Of a stretch of 64,000 nt of DNA, positions 24,545 to 34,570 are shown piece after piece (within the stretch, counting starts at the first letter, position 1; every line of letters begins with the position of its first letter). The position numbers and the translations under genes were made by a program. Location: the NCBI GenBank assembly GCA_039707655.1, contig CM077671.1:244071095-244135094 (forward strand), in the 5' to 3' direction. The notes under the pieces are model-generated. The model searched no databases, was not told the DNA's origin, and saw nothing but the letters and a program-made list of their open reading frames with translations. This stretch comes from Elymus sibiricus (Eukaryota; Streptophyta; Magnoliopsida; Poales; Poaceae).

Positions 24545-24556
24545 AGTAGGGGAGAA
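24545..24556 (+). promoter_or_regulatory. LARD polypurine tract, copy 1
   Basis: AGTAGGGGAGAA directly precedes the middle LTR. It is the expected plus-strand priming site, and shows that the middle LTR is the 3' LTR of copy 1. Confidence 0.8.
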
Positions 24557-24557
24557 T

Positions 24558-27500
24558 TGTGACACCCTGGTTTTGTGCTACAGTGATCATTGTAATTAAG
24601 CACAGTGATGACCATGATCAGTGCCTAATCATTTTGCTAAACAAGATATGATCCAGTTAAAATTCATATCTCAATTTAAATTTCACTTCAAAAGCCAATT
24701 GAATTTTATGGTGATAAAATAATTCTCCAAACAACATCAGGAAAATGTTACACACTTGTGGAATAATCCAAAACAATTATTGTTAAGAAAAATAACCTCA
24801 CCTTGATGTTGGTGCGGACCCCACCATCCAAAACAGCACCTTAAAGCATTTAAAAGTGCTCTTAAATTCCGTGGAAAAATCCAAACAGATTCCAATGGGC
24901 CCAATTATTTTTTGTGGTCATTCAAAATATTGTAAGATATTTGTTGGACCATGCCACACATTTTTGCTATTGAGAATAAATGCAAAAAGTAAATGTAACA
25001 GAAAGGAAAAAAAATAGAAAATAGAAAGAAAAAGAAATGTAAAAAAGGAAAAGAGCTACTGGGCTCTTTAGCCCAGGTGCTACAGGCTGGCCCGGCCCAA
25101 TCCGGCCAGCCTTTCTCCTTCCTCGCGCTCGCAACAGGACAAAGGCCGCGGCAGCGCCATGGCGCCGACACTCGCGCCCGGCCATCGAGCGACCCCGCGA
25201 GGATAACACAGAACCCCTCCTCGCTCTCTCTCGCCCCCTGAAACCCTAGACCCCCCTCAGATCCACCACTCTCTTCCCTCTCTCTCGCGCACACGCGCTC
25301 GCTCCTCCTCTCCTCATGGGACGTTGTCGCCGCCGTGCCCGTCGTCGATCCACGGCCACCGGCGCCAATCCGTCCTCCCGAGCTGTCCGCGGGCTCCGCC
25401 GACGACCTCCGCTTCCTCCCCGACCGCTTGGTGGAGCCGGGGAGCCCCGCTAACGCCGTTCCGCCCCCGACCGCGTCTCCGGCCACCGAGAACGCCTCTG
25501 ACTCCGGCGACTTGCCTGCTGCTACTAAGCCTAACGCCGGCCACCGTGAGCCACGACGTGAGCCTCTCCCTCTCTCCTTCCCCTCCGCATTTGTGCTGCT
25601 GCTCCGTAGCTAGCTCGCCGCCTCGCCGCACTCTGTCCGCCGCGGGACCTCGCCGTCCGGCCACTTCCGGTCGTCTCCGAGGCCACGCGTCAGCTCCATT
25701 CGATGCGGCGCTTTCCTCTCGCCCGAACGCGATCGAAAGCGCGCGCTAAATCACACCGTAGCCGCGTGCCCGATTCTGCCCGTAGCTCACCGCTGCCGTC
25801 GTCGACGTCGAGCTCCACTCCGACCACCGTAGCCAGCGCCGATAGGCTAGATCGACGCGGCGTCCTTCACTCGTTCGATAGAGCCCAAGAACGCCCGAAA
25901 AGATGCACCGTAGACGAAACCCGGGCTCGCCGGAGTTCTGCCGTCGTGGGCGAGCTCGCCGGCGTGCTTCGGTGCCGGCGCTGACTCGGCGTCCGACGTG
26001 GCGCCGCGGGCCCCGACTCTTGTGCCACTGGCAATGGGTCCCATTGGGCCCATTGACCCAGTCAACGCTGACTGGGCTGGCCCCAGTCAATGACATGTGG
26101 GGCCACCCCCCCTCTAATTAAACCTGATGATTAATTAAGTTAATTTAATTAAATTGTTAACTAAACACCCTATGACAGGTGGGCGCCCCTCTGTTTAATT
26201 AGTTTAGTTTAAATGTAAACACTGGATTAAGATTGAGTCTATGACAGTGGGGTCCCACATGTCAGGTTTGACTCGGTCAGCTGCACTGTTGACTGCTGAC
26301 GTCATACTGATGTCATGATGACGTCATCATTTACTATTCTGGATAATTCGAATTTAAATAAATAATTAAATTCCAAAAATTCTTTAAAACTTTGAAAAAT
26401 CATATCTTTTAATCCGTAACTCGGATGAAAATAATTTATACATGAAAGTTGATCAGAAAAATCTCACGAATCCGAATACGCTATCCGTTCATCTGTCACA
26501 TGCTCCTAGCATAGCCAACATGGAACTTTTCCCCTCCGGATCATCTGTTCGATAAATCCAAAGACCCGGGAAATATCGTCAGATATTCTCCCGTTCCGTC
26601 TGATACGTTTAGTACTGCGTTAGACTACCCCTAGCACTGCGTATTGCCATGTCATGCATCGTGTTGCATCTGTTTGCTTATATTTATTGTTTCTTCTCCC
26701 TCTTCTCTCCGGTAGCCTCCGAGACTGACGCTCTGCCGGGTACGACTACATCGTTGACGATCAGCCTTTTGTCGCAAAGCAGCAAGGCAAGCAAACCACC
26801 CTTGAGCATTCCGATATCGCCCATTTCTTTCCCTCTCATTCTTGCATTAGATTTTGCTACGGTATTAGCTAGCTCCTATTCTGATGCATAGCCTGTTTTT
26901 GATAAACTGCTACTACACCTGTTGTCATATCAACTGCTTAGTACAGGTCGATCAATAAATCCCCAGTGACCCCTTAGTCCCAGTTGCCCCTGCTTCTTCA
27001 TCGACGGCTCGACGACCCGAAGACTCGAAGACTCGGTCAACGGACCGACGAGCCAGGACCCTCACATCACCGCACACCCCTTAAGTATGGCACTACAGAG
27101 CTACTACCGGGTGCCGAGGGTGATACCTCACTTAGCACTCCCGGTGTTAATTCTGTAGTGTAGCTAATCGATCATGGGTATCGAGGGTGATTCCTCCTTC
27201 CCATTTATCGATAGCGACTCTTGTCATACACATACCTCGAGTGGGATCCATCGAGGGTGATTCCTCGAATATCCACTTGGTGTATAACCACACAGTTACT
27301 TTAACTTGACATTGTTACATGTGAAAGACGGGACTGGAGGGACAGGCGGTACCACCCTGGTTGAGGTGGACCTGAGTTCCCGACAGTCTTGAGACGGGTC
27401 GGCCCCAAGGGTACCCGTGTGTGAGATGTGGTGGGATGCGCCGGTAAGGCATCCAAAGGATTATGTTGAGGTGTGGACGGGCAGGAGAGGTCCTTGCCAC

Positions 27501-28785
27501 ACATCCTCGAGTCGGGGTGACGGGACCGCACTTTGAGGGTCGCGCTTGCCCCGCATTAATAAAATGCTAATGGGTTGGGTACTTGATCTGAGTTAGGTCG
27601 TTGGCCTTAATACGCACTAACCTTCACGTGGGGAAGTTATGGGTACTCAGCGTCGTTGTATCAGCCGAAGCTCTTCGGACGTCAGCAATGGAGCGGCGCG
27701 CGACGGATTGGACTGGACGGTGCAGCTCTTGGACTGGAGTGTACTAGGTCTGTTTCCGGCCGCGTACGCATCGTGCAGGAGTGCAAGGGTAAGTGGGCCC
27801 ACGAACCTGCGCGCTTAGGATTTAGACCGGCGGGCTGGCCTCTTCGTTGAGCCTAGGTGGGGCGACGACGTGCTGATATCCCGAGGCCGGGCATGACCCA
27901 GGAAAGTGTGTCCGCCCGGAGGTGACTCAGGCGTGTTGGGGAATATGTGGTGCACCCCCGCAGGGATGATTAATCTATTCGAATAGCCGTGTCCACGGTA
28001 ACATGAAGACTTGGAGTTGTGCCTTGACCTTATACAACTACAAATGTGACTTTAAATTTGAAATGAATGTGGCTCCGAGATTGCTTCCTCGCAGGGAGTC
28101 GAGGAAGAGTCTCTGGGCGTGGTTACTTATTAAAATTGCTACAATAATATGACTATATGTGATATACCAGTCTACTCTCTTCTAATGCTGCAAGATGCTG
28201 AAGATGCTAGTCTTCGATAGGACTAGGCCTTCTCCCTATTCTTGCTTTCTGCAGTCAGTCCAGATATAAACCCTCCCCTTGATAATGATGCATACTTAGC
28301 ATAGTTCTGATGTCAGTCTTGCGAGTACTTTGGATGAGTACTCACCGCTGCTTTGCTCTCTCTTTCCCCCTTCGATACGATGCTGCGTTCAGCCGATGGA
28401 GCCCAGAAGATGGAGTACGCCGGAGACGACTACTACACCACCGCTGGAGCCTACTACTACGTCGAGACTGCCGACGCTCAGGAGTAGTTAGGAGGTTCCC
28501 AGGTAGGAGGCCTCGCCTCTTTCGATCCGTTGTGATGTTTGTGCTAGCCTTCTTAAGGCAAAACTTGTCTAACTTATGTCTGTACTCAGATATTATTTGC
28601 TTCCGCTGACTCGTGCTTTGTCGAGCTTTGTATTCGAGCCCTCGAGGCCCCTGGCTTGTAATATGAAGCTGTATGACTTTAATTTGTTTCTAGTGTTGTG
28701 TTGTGATATCAATTAGTGAGTCCCTAATCTTGGTCGTACGCATTGTGTGTATGATTTGCGTACGGTCGAGATCGGGGGCGTCACA
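24558..28785 (+). repeat. LARD middle LTR (4228 bp)
   Basis: TGTGACACCC to GGGCGTCACA. It has a polypurine tract before it and a primer-binding site after it, so it serves as 3' LTR of copy 1 and 5' LTR of copy 2. It differs from the right LTR at about 60 positions by eye (near 1.5%). It contains a GC-rich part (25070-26000) resembling a plant gene leader and a small conserved open frame at 28380. Confidence 0.93.
28380..28487 (+). CDS. Small open frame in the LARD LTR (35 aa)
   Basis: It runs from an ATG to TAG and encodes an acidic, Tyr-rich peptide with GDDYYTTAGAYYYVETADAQ near its end. The copy in the right LTR (50628-50735) has the same length and only one silent change (GTC to GTG), although flanking LTR sequence shows more changes. 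Translation is unproven. The peptide matches nothing I can name. Confidence 0.35.
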   Translation: MLRSADGAQKMEYAGDDYYTTAGAYYYVETADAQE

Positions 28786-28788
28786 ATT

Positions 28789-28800
28789 TGGTATTAGAGC
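28789..28800 (+). promoter_or_regulatory. LARD primer-binding site
   Basis: TGGTATTAGAGC, three bases after the LTR end, matches the initiator-Met tRNA-complementary site TGGTATCAGAGC with one change. Confidence 0.85.
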
Positions 28801-30553
28801 CGACTGCCTGCAGGTAGCCCCCTTTCCAACTCCTTGGCCGAAGTTGAGTCTAGTCATTGAAAACTTTTACTAACATAGTTGTGTGGGTTACGGGCCCACA
28901 TCTCAATCGGGTGGTATTAGGATCTTTTATTCCTCGTCTATACTCTGGGTTCTGATCTCTCTACTCTTTCGGGTTAAAGATTTTATTAACTTTAACTCTA
29001 TGTTCTCGTAACTACTCCTCCCGGAGAGCCCCTCATTTCAGAAGATGGCTCGATTCATCAGAAGACTTCGAAGATACTCTCCGATGTTCTCCCGAGAACT
29101 TGTGCTCATCGCTTTTGCGATTCCCTTCCACCGTCAACCCCTATGGATGACTACATGCAATTGTCGCTCATACTTTCAAATCCAGTTGCTCTTGTTATTA
29201 CAAGGTACATCGAATTATCTTACCGGAGATTCGTTCTTCCTTGGTTGATCTTGTGTTTCTCATAATTCTTTGAAACGCTATTCGATCTTCCGTACTCCTC
29301 AGTAGCCTTTTGCTCTTGAGTTTTCTCACCTGCTTGCATTGTGATTAATTCCATATGTCTAGCAATATTAAGTAAATCCTTTGTGGTTTTCATTTGATTT
29401 TATTGATTCAACCTGTGTGTGAATGCACGCAGTCATCAGTTGTTTATCATAGATTATCTTTCCGGCTCAGACATCTTTCCAAACCTGAGTTGGTTCTCAA
29501 CAAATCAACTTTGATTGAATATCCATCTAAGTTCATTCAACTTACTTGTACTTGATCGAAGCATCTGATTTTGATACACCAACCTGGAAATCATAATTCC
29601 TTTGGTATTTAAGTATCTATATCATTCAGATAAACTCTAATCTGATGCCTTGCTTTCTTTCTTCCACTGATTGAGTTCTGATACTCATACCAGATCCCTT
29701 TGTGGGATGCCAAACCATTGATGGGTTATTATCCGAAAGCATCCTTCACATTCAAAATCCTTGTGAGTTCTTCCCCTGATACATGATGCCGTTGGTAAAT
29801 TGTGTCTTCTCCCTCTGATAAGTTGTATCCTATGCTTTTGTCAGCCATGCTCTGTTGTCAAGCATGTGTTAATTACTCCTGAAGCTTGAGGTATTTGTTC
29901 CTAAGATGCCCCGCTGGGTTGACCCTATGCCTTCTCTAACCCGTGTAGACCCGAGAGTTTTCACGAGTCCTACTCTTCTGGTGTTTTGCCGGATAATCCT
30001 TCTCTTTGTATGATTGACCTTGTATCTATGATTTGATACTTTACAACCGTGGTTCTGACTATGATTGTTCTTCTTTGATCCCATTTTTAGACCAGATTGA
30101 GAACTTGTCTTCTGCAGATCAATACATCGGTCCAAGCTTTAATTCTGATCTATCTCCGAGTATTACCCCTGGTATCTCGAGAAAATCATGGAGCTACATA
30201 AATTCTTATAAGCTCCTCATCAGCTATGTTTTCCTTCATTGATTCCAGTTTCCTCGTGTTCTGAGTTGTTGGACACTCAAGGACACTGATATCTGAATCG
30301 AGTACGCATTGCGATTCAACAACTCTTAGTAATCTTCTTTGCTTATGAGTTAGTACTCAATCATGTCTTTCCAAGTTGTTAGACCTACATCATTATCGTC
30401 ATGCTAGAGCTTGACCATGCTATCTATGTCCTCCATCCCTGAAGCACAATTCCAACAGTGCACCAAGCTTACATCGATCTTTCCACGTCATGTTGGTTGT
30501 CTTGAAATGCAATTTCGATTCGGAGCTAGCACTCTTATCTGTGGTTCCGACAG
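28801..30553 (+). mobile_element. LARD internal domain, copy 2, 5' part
   Basis: Non-coding or decayed sequence between the primer site and the nested Gypsy element. An ATG at 29045 opens only 67 codons with no gag motif. Together with 44071-46803 it gives a ~4.5-kb domain. The corresponding part of copy 1 is deleted. Confidence 0.85.
30549..30553 (+). repeat. Gypsy target-site duplication, left
   Basis: GACAG, against GATAG at 44066-44070: one C/T difference in five. Confidence 0.8.
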
Positions 30554-31071
30554 TGTCAGGGAAATATCTTTGGGTGAAACCCGCCCGTTCAGGGCCGGGT
30601 CTCGAGGAGTAAAACCATGAAGGGCCAGGTGGGCCGTAGAGTCTTCTATGGAGGCCCAGAAGGAGAGCCACCCATTGAGGGGCCGGCCCAAGACCCGCCG
30701 AGAGAGGCGGTAAGTGCAAACCGCCTAAGGGTATAACTTAGGAAACAAGTAAGGGGAGTTGGGCTCGGATTGTTATCCCGGCCCGGACTCTTATGTGAGC
30801 CCCGGGGCCCCGCTTGTATATAAAGGGGAGCCCCCGGGGATAGAAGGGGTGGAAAATCTTTCGAGAGCTAGGGCTAGACAAGTCTCAAAATCCTTGTAAT
30901 CAAGATCTTCAAATACATTTAGCAGGAGTAGGCTTTTACCTCCTCGAGAGGGGCCGAACCTGGGTAAATTTTGCCTTCCGTATTCCACGTTTGACCCCTT
31001 CGATCTGCTACTTACGCGATGGCTTCGAGATTAAGTCCTATGAGGACATCTGCCGTGAAAATACCACGACA
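30554..31071 (+). repeat. Gypsy 5' LTR (518 bp)
   Basis: TGTCAGGGAAATATC to ACCACGACA, with TGTC/GACA ends. A TATATAAAG box lies at 30817-30825. Confidence 0.95.
30817..30825 (+). promoter_or_regulatory. TATA box of the Gypsy 5' LTR
   Basis: TATATAAAG between GC-rich blocks. The matching box in the right LTR is at 43811-43819. Confidence 0.8.
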
Positions 31072-34000
31072 GTTGGCGCCCACCGTGGGGCTATCGCATG
31101 GTGGTGTTGAGTATTCGAAGGGTCCTCCCCGAGGACTCGAGGGATACGTGATTGGCCGGATGACCAGGAGTCGGCGCGGCAATCTGCTCGTCGACGACTC
31201 AGACTGGGGCCCCGAGGCCGACTCTCTGGAGTACGGTTTCCGGGTCCCCTTTGGCGGAATTCATGTTTTCATTGGGAAGGCTGGCGGTTCTAAGCCAGTC
31301 ACCTCCACGGAGGTCGTTGAGACGGCCCGCCGCGCGCAACCCGCCATGGCGAGAGCCGCCCCTCGGCTTCCGGCTCCTGTGCACGCCGGCGGATCTGGAT
31401 CTGGGCCGGATATCTTCGCCAACACCTTCAAGCCGGTCCAGGACACGCAGCCCGCCAGGCAGAGGCACGTCTTCATTGGCTTCACTCAAGGGGTGGAGTA
31501 CTCTGGATCGTCGGCTTCCACAGAAGGCTCGGCGACTTACTATGATGGTGGCTATTCCTCTGGTGGAGAGTCGCTTTATTCTCTTCATCAGGAGGGTCTT
31601 GGGGGCTTTCAGCAGAACTCGCCGTCGCAGGATTCTTTAGGCCCGCCCGCTCGCCCTGTTGTCTACATGGCAGGGGCGGCTGACATGCCAGACCCGGCGG
31701 CAGATGCTAGAACTTCTAATGCGATGCCAAGAGTCTCGCCAGCGCAGGCCCTGGTGGGGCTGGCGACCACGTTGACGACATTGATGGCCACACAGGTTAC
31801 AGCGGAGAATCAAGCAGAGCTCAATGCGGAAATCGCCAGGATCAAGGGTCAGATGGTGCAGGCTCAGGCTAGCATTGATGCGGAGAACGTCCGTCTGGCG
31901 ACTCGTGAACGAGAGATACAGGAAGAGACGGCGCGTTTGCAACAGGAGAATTATCATCTGGAGCAACGCCGGGCAGAGTCTGATGCGGTTCATCACCGAC
32001 GACACCGGAGCCGCTATATCTCCAATATTGAAGGTCAGGCCCTGCAGTTCAGCACCCCACCAGGGGAACACATTCGTGGTCCTGCAACAGGAACTCCCCA
32101 GAGGTCGCCAGACCCGGAAGCCCGCCACTTGGCGGGTCGTGAAGAGCCGCCACGGGTTGAGCCTAATTTACGCCGAGAGGCGCCGATGCTTACGGCGCAA
32201 GGGCATTTTACGAACCCTGTGGATAACCTTTATGCGGCCACTGCCGCGCTGGCGCGACTTCCAATCAATGGAAACACGCCCCTGGAGATTGAGGCTCGCA
32301 ACGCAATCGAGAAGCTGAAAACCACTGTGGTCCAGCAAGCAAATTATTCTTACAGCCGGGAGCGACTGCATTCCACACCTGCTCCTAACAGAAGCCGCAC
32401 TAGAAGCCGCCATGCTGAAAGTCCTGCAGTGTCTAGCACCCGCCATCATCGGGGTGCGCCTGGGGGCTTGCCATATTCACCAAATCCTATGGTCCCGGGG
32501 CACAGAGTACATGAGACTCACGCGGCACCCACGGCGGCTCTCGCGGCAGATCAGACAGCGGCGCAGGCGGCGGCTCTCGCCGCTCAGGAGGCGGCTCTCG
32601 CACCAGTCATGACTACAACAGTCACCCCAACAGGAAGATCCATTGGAGTGCCTTGCTTGAGCCCGGCTCTCCGCAGCGCGCCCCTGCCCCGAGATTTCAA
32701 AGGCCCGCGGAAGGTGTCCAGTTATACACCAGACCAGAACCCGACACAGTGGATAGAAAGTTATGAGTTGGCCATGGATATGCAGGGAGTCAGCGATGAG
32801 GCTTGTGCAAGATACTTCACCATGATGTTGGAAGGAGCAGCGCGGACATGGCTGAAGAATTTGCCCCCGAATTCCATCAACACATGGGTCGAGTTAAGGG
32901 AACGTTTTATCAAAAACTTCCAAGGTACCTGCAAGCGTCCAAAGACTATCATTGATCTTCAGCATTGTGTTCAGCGGCAGGGAGAGTCGGCTCACCATTG
33001 GGTCGGCCGAGTTGCGGAGATTATTCATTCTTCAGACAACATCTCTGCCCCTCAGGCAGTTTTGGTGCTGGAGAAGGCCTGCCACTATGAGCCTCTCACG
33101 CAGAAGTTAGGGCGGCTCAAACGGAGTGTCAAAGATATGGGGGAGCTCATGAATGCTCTCACCAAGTATGTCGAGTCTGATCCTACAAAGGACCCAGGAG
33201 TTGATGAGCCAGAGGTTCCTGATCCGAAGGGTAAAAAGCCTGTTGGTGGCAAAAGTCAGCAGCAGAACAATGATAAGAAGCGTAAGGGCCCAGAAGCCGG
33301 GTCAGAGCTGGTTGCTAATACAAATGCAGGTACAAAATTTCAGAAGGGTGGTCCTGATAACAGAGCTTTTAAGCCACAAAATTCTGAGGAGTTCCTGAAG
33401 GGGCCATGCCCAAAACACGGCACTAAAGAGCGTCCAGCTAAGCATACCTGGGAACAGTGCCATATAATGGATGCTTTTGCTCGGCGTTTCCAGAACCCGC
33501 CAGGTGGTGGGGGTGGAGGATACGGACCGGGTTCCGGGCCCGGGTTCGGACCACCTGGTGGAGGCTCGCCTGGCGGTTTTCAGCAACAGTCACACCACCC
33601 GGGCGGGTCTGGTGGCGGCTTCCAGGGGAATAGCAGCGGTCAGCAGTTTCAAGGGAATCAATACAACAATGGCCAGCATTTTCAGCAGATCCCGCAGAAC
33701 AACAATCAGCAACAACAGAATAATCAGACCGGGTTTCAGAGCAATCCTAAGCAGTTAAGTAGTGGACAGTATCATGTGTTTACTACATGTGCAGATAAAA
33801 GGGATCGCAAGGTCAGGAGACGTTCTGTTAATGCGGTAGAGCCGGCAGTTCCAGAATATCTAAAGTGGTCAGAGATGCCGATTACTTGGAGCAGGGAGGA
33901 TCACCCGCCCAGAATTGATAATCCGGGTCACCTGGCCCTTGTGGTAGCACCCCAGGTGGGAGGCTATGCTCTCACCAAGGTTTTGATGGATGGCGGAAGT

Positions 34001-34570
34001 AGTATCAATATTTTGTATTATGACACTTTCCGGCGTATGGGGTTGACGGAGAAAAACCTTACACCATCCAGCACAGTTTTTCATGGAATTATACCTGGCA
34101 AGTCAGCATACCCTGTTGGAAGGATCAAGTTGAATGTGGCTTTTGGGACGTCAGAGGATAATTCCAGATGCGAGTCATTGTCATTTGAGGTGGTCAGGAT
34201 CAAGAGTCCCTATCATGCTCTCTTTGGGCGGCCTGCTTATGCCAAGTTCATGGCTAGGCCTTGTTATATTTATCTCAAGCTCAAGATGCCAGGTCCCAAG
34301 GGTCCAATCACAATTCATGGAAACCGGAAAGTCGCCATAGAATGTGAAGAAGGGGATGCCGCGTATGCCGAGGCGGCTTGTGCCACGGAGGAGCTCAAAA
34401 TCTACGCCAGCAATGTAGACCCGGCGGATATGACGCCTCTCAAGAAGCCCTCTATAGAGGGAGAGCCGGCTCTCAAATTTCAGGCTCACAGAGATACTAA
34501 GGAAGTGGAGTTTACCCCTGGCGACTCTTCTGCTAAGTTCACTATCGGGTCTGATATGGATCCCAAATAG
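31019..34570 (+). CDS. gag: Gypsy gag-protease polyprotein
   Basis: 1183 residues up to TAG (34568-34570). The first ATG lies within the LTR and the frame stays open through the primer site; the next Met is at 31160, so the true start is uncertain. Residues ~555-640 form the retrotransposon gag domain (DFKGPRKVSSYTP, PTQWIESYELAM, ARTWLKNLPPNSINTW, RERFIKNFQGT). Residues ~820-910 are Gly- then Gln/Asn-rich. A partial Cys/His cluster (CPKHGTKERPAKHTWEQC) replaces a canonical CCHC knuckle. Near residue 988 the aspartic protease active site reads VLMDGGSSINILY. Gag forms the cytoplasmic particle and the protease cuts the polyprotein. Confidence 0.88.
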   Translation: MASRLSPMRTSAVKIPRQLAPTVGLSHGGVEYSKGPPRGLEGYVIGRMTRSRRGNLLVDDSDWGPEADSLEYGFRVPFGGIHVFIGKAGGSKPVTSTEVVETARRAQPAMARAAPRLPAPVHAGGSGSGPDIFANTFKPVQDTQPARQRHVFIGFTQGVEYSGSSASTEGSATYYDGGYSSGGESLYSLHQEGLGGFQQNSPSQDSLGPPARPVVYMAGAADMPDPAADARTSNAMPRVSPAQALVGLATTLTTLMATQVTAENQAELNAEIARIKGQMVQAQASIDAENVRLATREREIQEETARLQQENYHLEQRRAESDAVHHRRHRSRYISNIEGQALQFSTPPGEHIRGPATGTPQRSPDPEARHLAGREEPPRVEPNLRREAPMLTAQGHFTNPVDNLYAATAALARLPINGNTPLEIEARNAIEKLKTTVVQQANYSYSRERLHSTPAPNRSRTRSRHAESPAVSSTRHHRGAPGGLPYSPNPMVPGHRVHETHAAPTAALAADQTAAQAAALAAQEAALAPVMTTTVTPTGRSIGVPCLSPALRSAPLPRDFKGPRKVSSYTPDQNPTQWIESYELAMDMQGVSDEACARYFTMMLEGAARTWLKNLPPNSINTWVELRERFIKNFQGTCKRPKTIIDLQHCVQRQGESAHHWVGRVAEIIHSSDNISAPQAVLVLEKACHYEPLTQKLGRLKRSVKDMGELMNALTKYVESDPTKDPGVDEPEVPDPKGKKPVGGKSQQQNNDKKRKGPEAGSELVANTNAGTKFQKGGPDNRAFKPQNSEEFLKGPCPKHGTKERPAKHTWEQCHIMDAFARRFQNPPGGGGGGYGPGSGPGFGPPGGGSPGGFQQQSHHPGGSGGGFQGNSSGQQFQGNQYNNGQHFQQIPQNNNQQQQNNQTGFQSNPKQLSSGQYHVFTTCADKRDRKVRRRSVNAVEPAVPEYLKWSEMPITWSREDHPPRIDNPGHLALVVAPQVGGYALTKVLMDGGSSINILYYDTFRRMGLTEKNLTPSSTVFHGIIPGKSAYPVGRIKLNVAFGTSEDNSRCESLSFEVVRIKSPYHALFGRPAYAKFMARPCYIYLKLKMPGPKGPITIHGNRKVAIECEEGDAAYAEAACATEELKIYASNVDPADMTPLKKPSIEGEPALKFQAHRDTKEVEFTPGDSSAKFTIGSDMDPK
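31074..31091 (+). promoter_or_regulatory. Gypsy primer-binding site
   Basis: TGGCGCCCACCGTGGGGC starts two bases after the LTR end, the expected place for tRNA priming. I do not assign the tRNA. Confidence 0.75.

Larger units (their letters stand above)
22510..24557 (+). mobile_element. LARD internal domain, copy 1 (3' part only)
   Basis: These 2048 bp align without a net length change to 44756-46803, with about 20 differences by eye. The copy ends in the polypurine tract before the middle LTR. No recognisable protein is encoded. A minus-strand open frame at 22473-22769 is mirrored at 44689-45015 but has no known motif. Confidence 0.9.

Noticed and set aside
24905..26121. Overlapping GC-rich frames in the LARD LTR on both strands, and their mirror at 47151-48369
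   Set aside because: They lie in LTR sequence, are open on both strands because of GC content, and show no domain.
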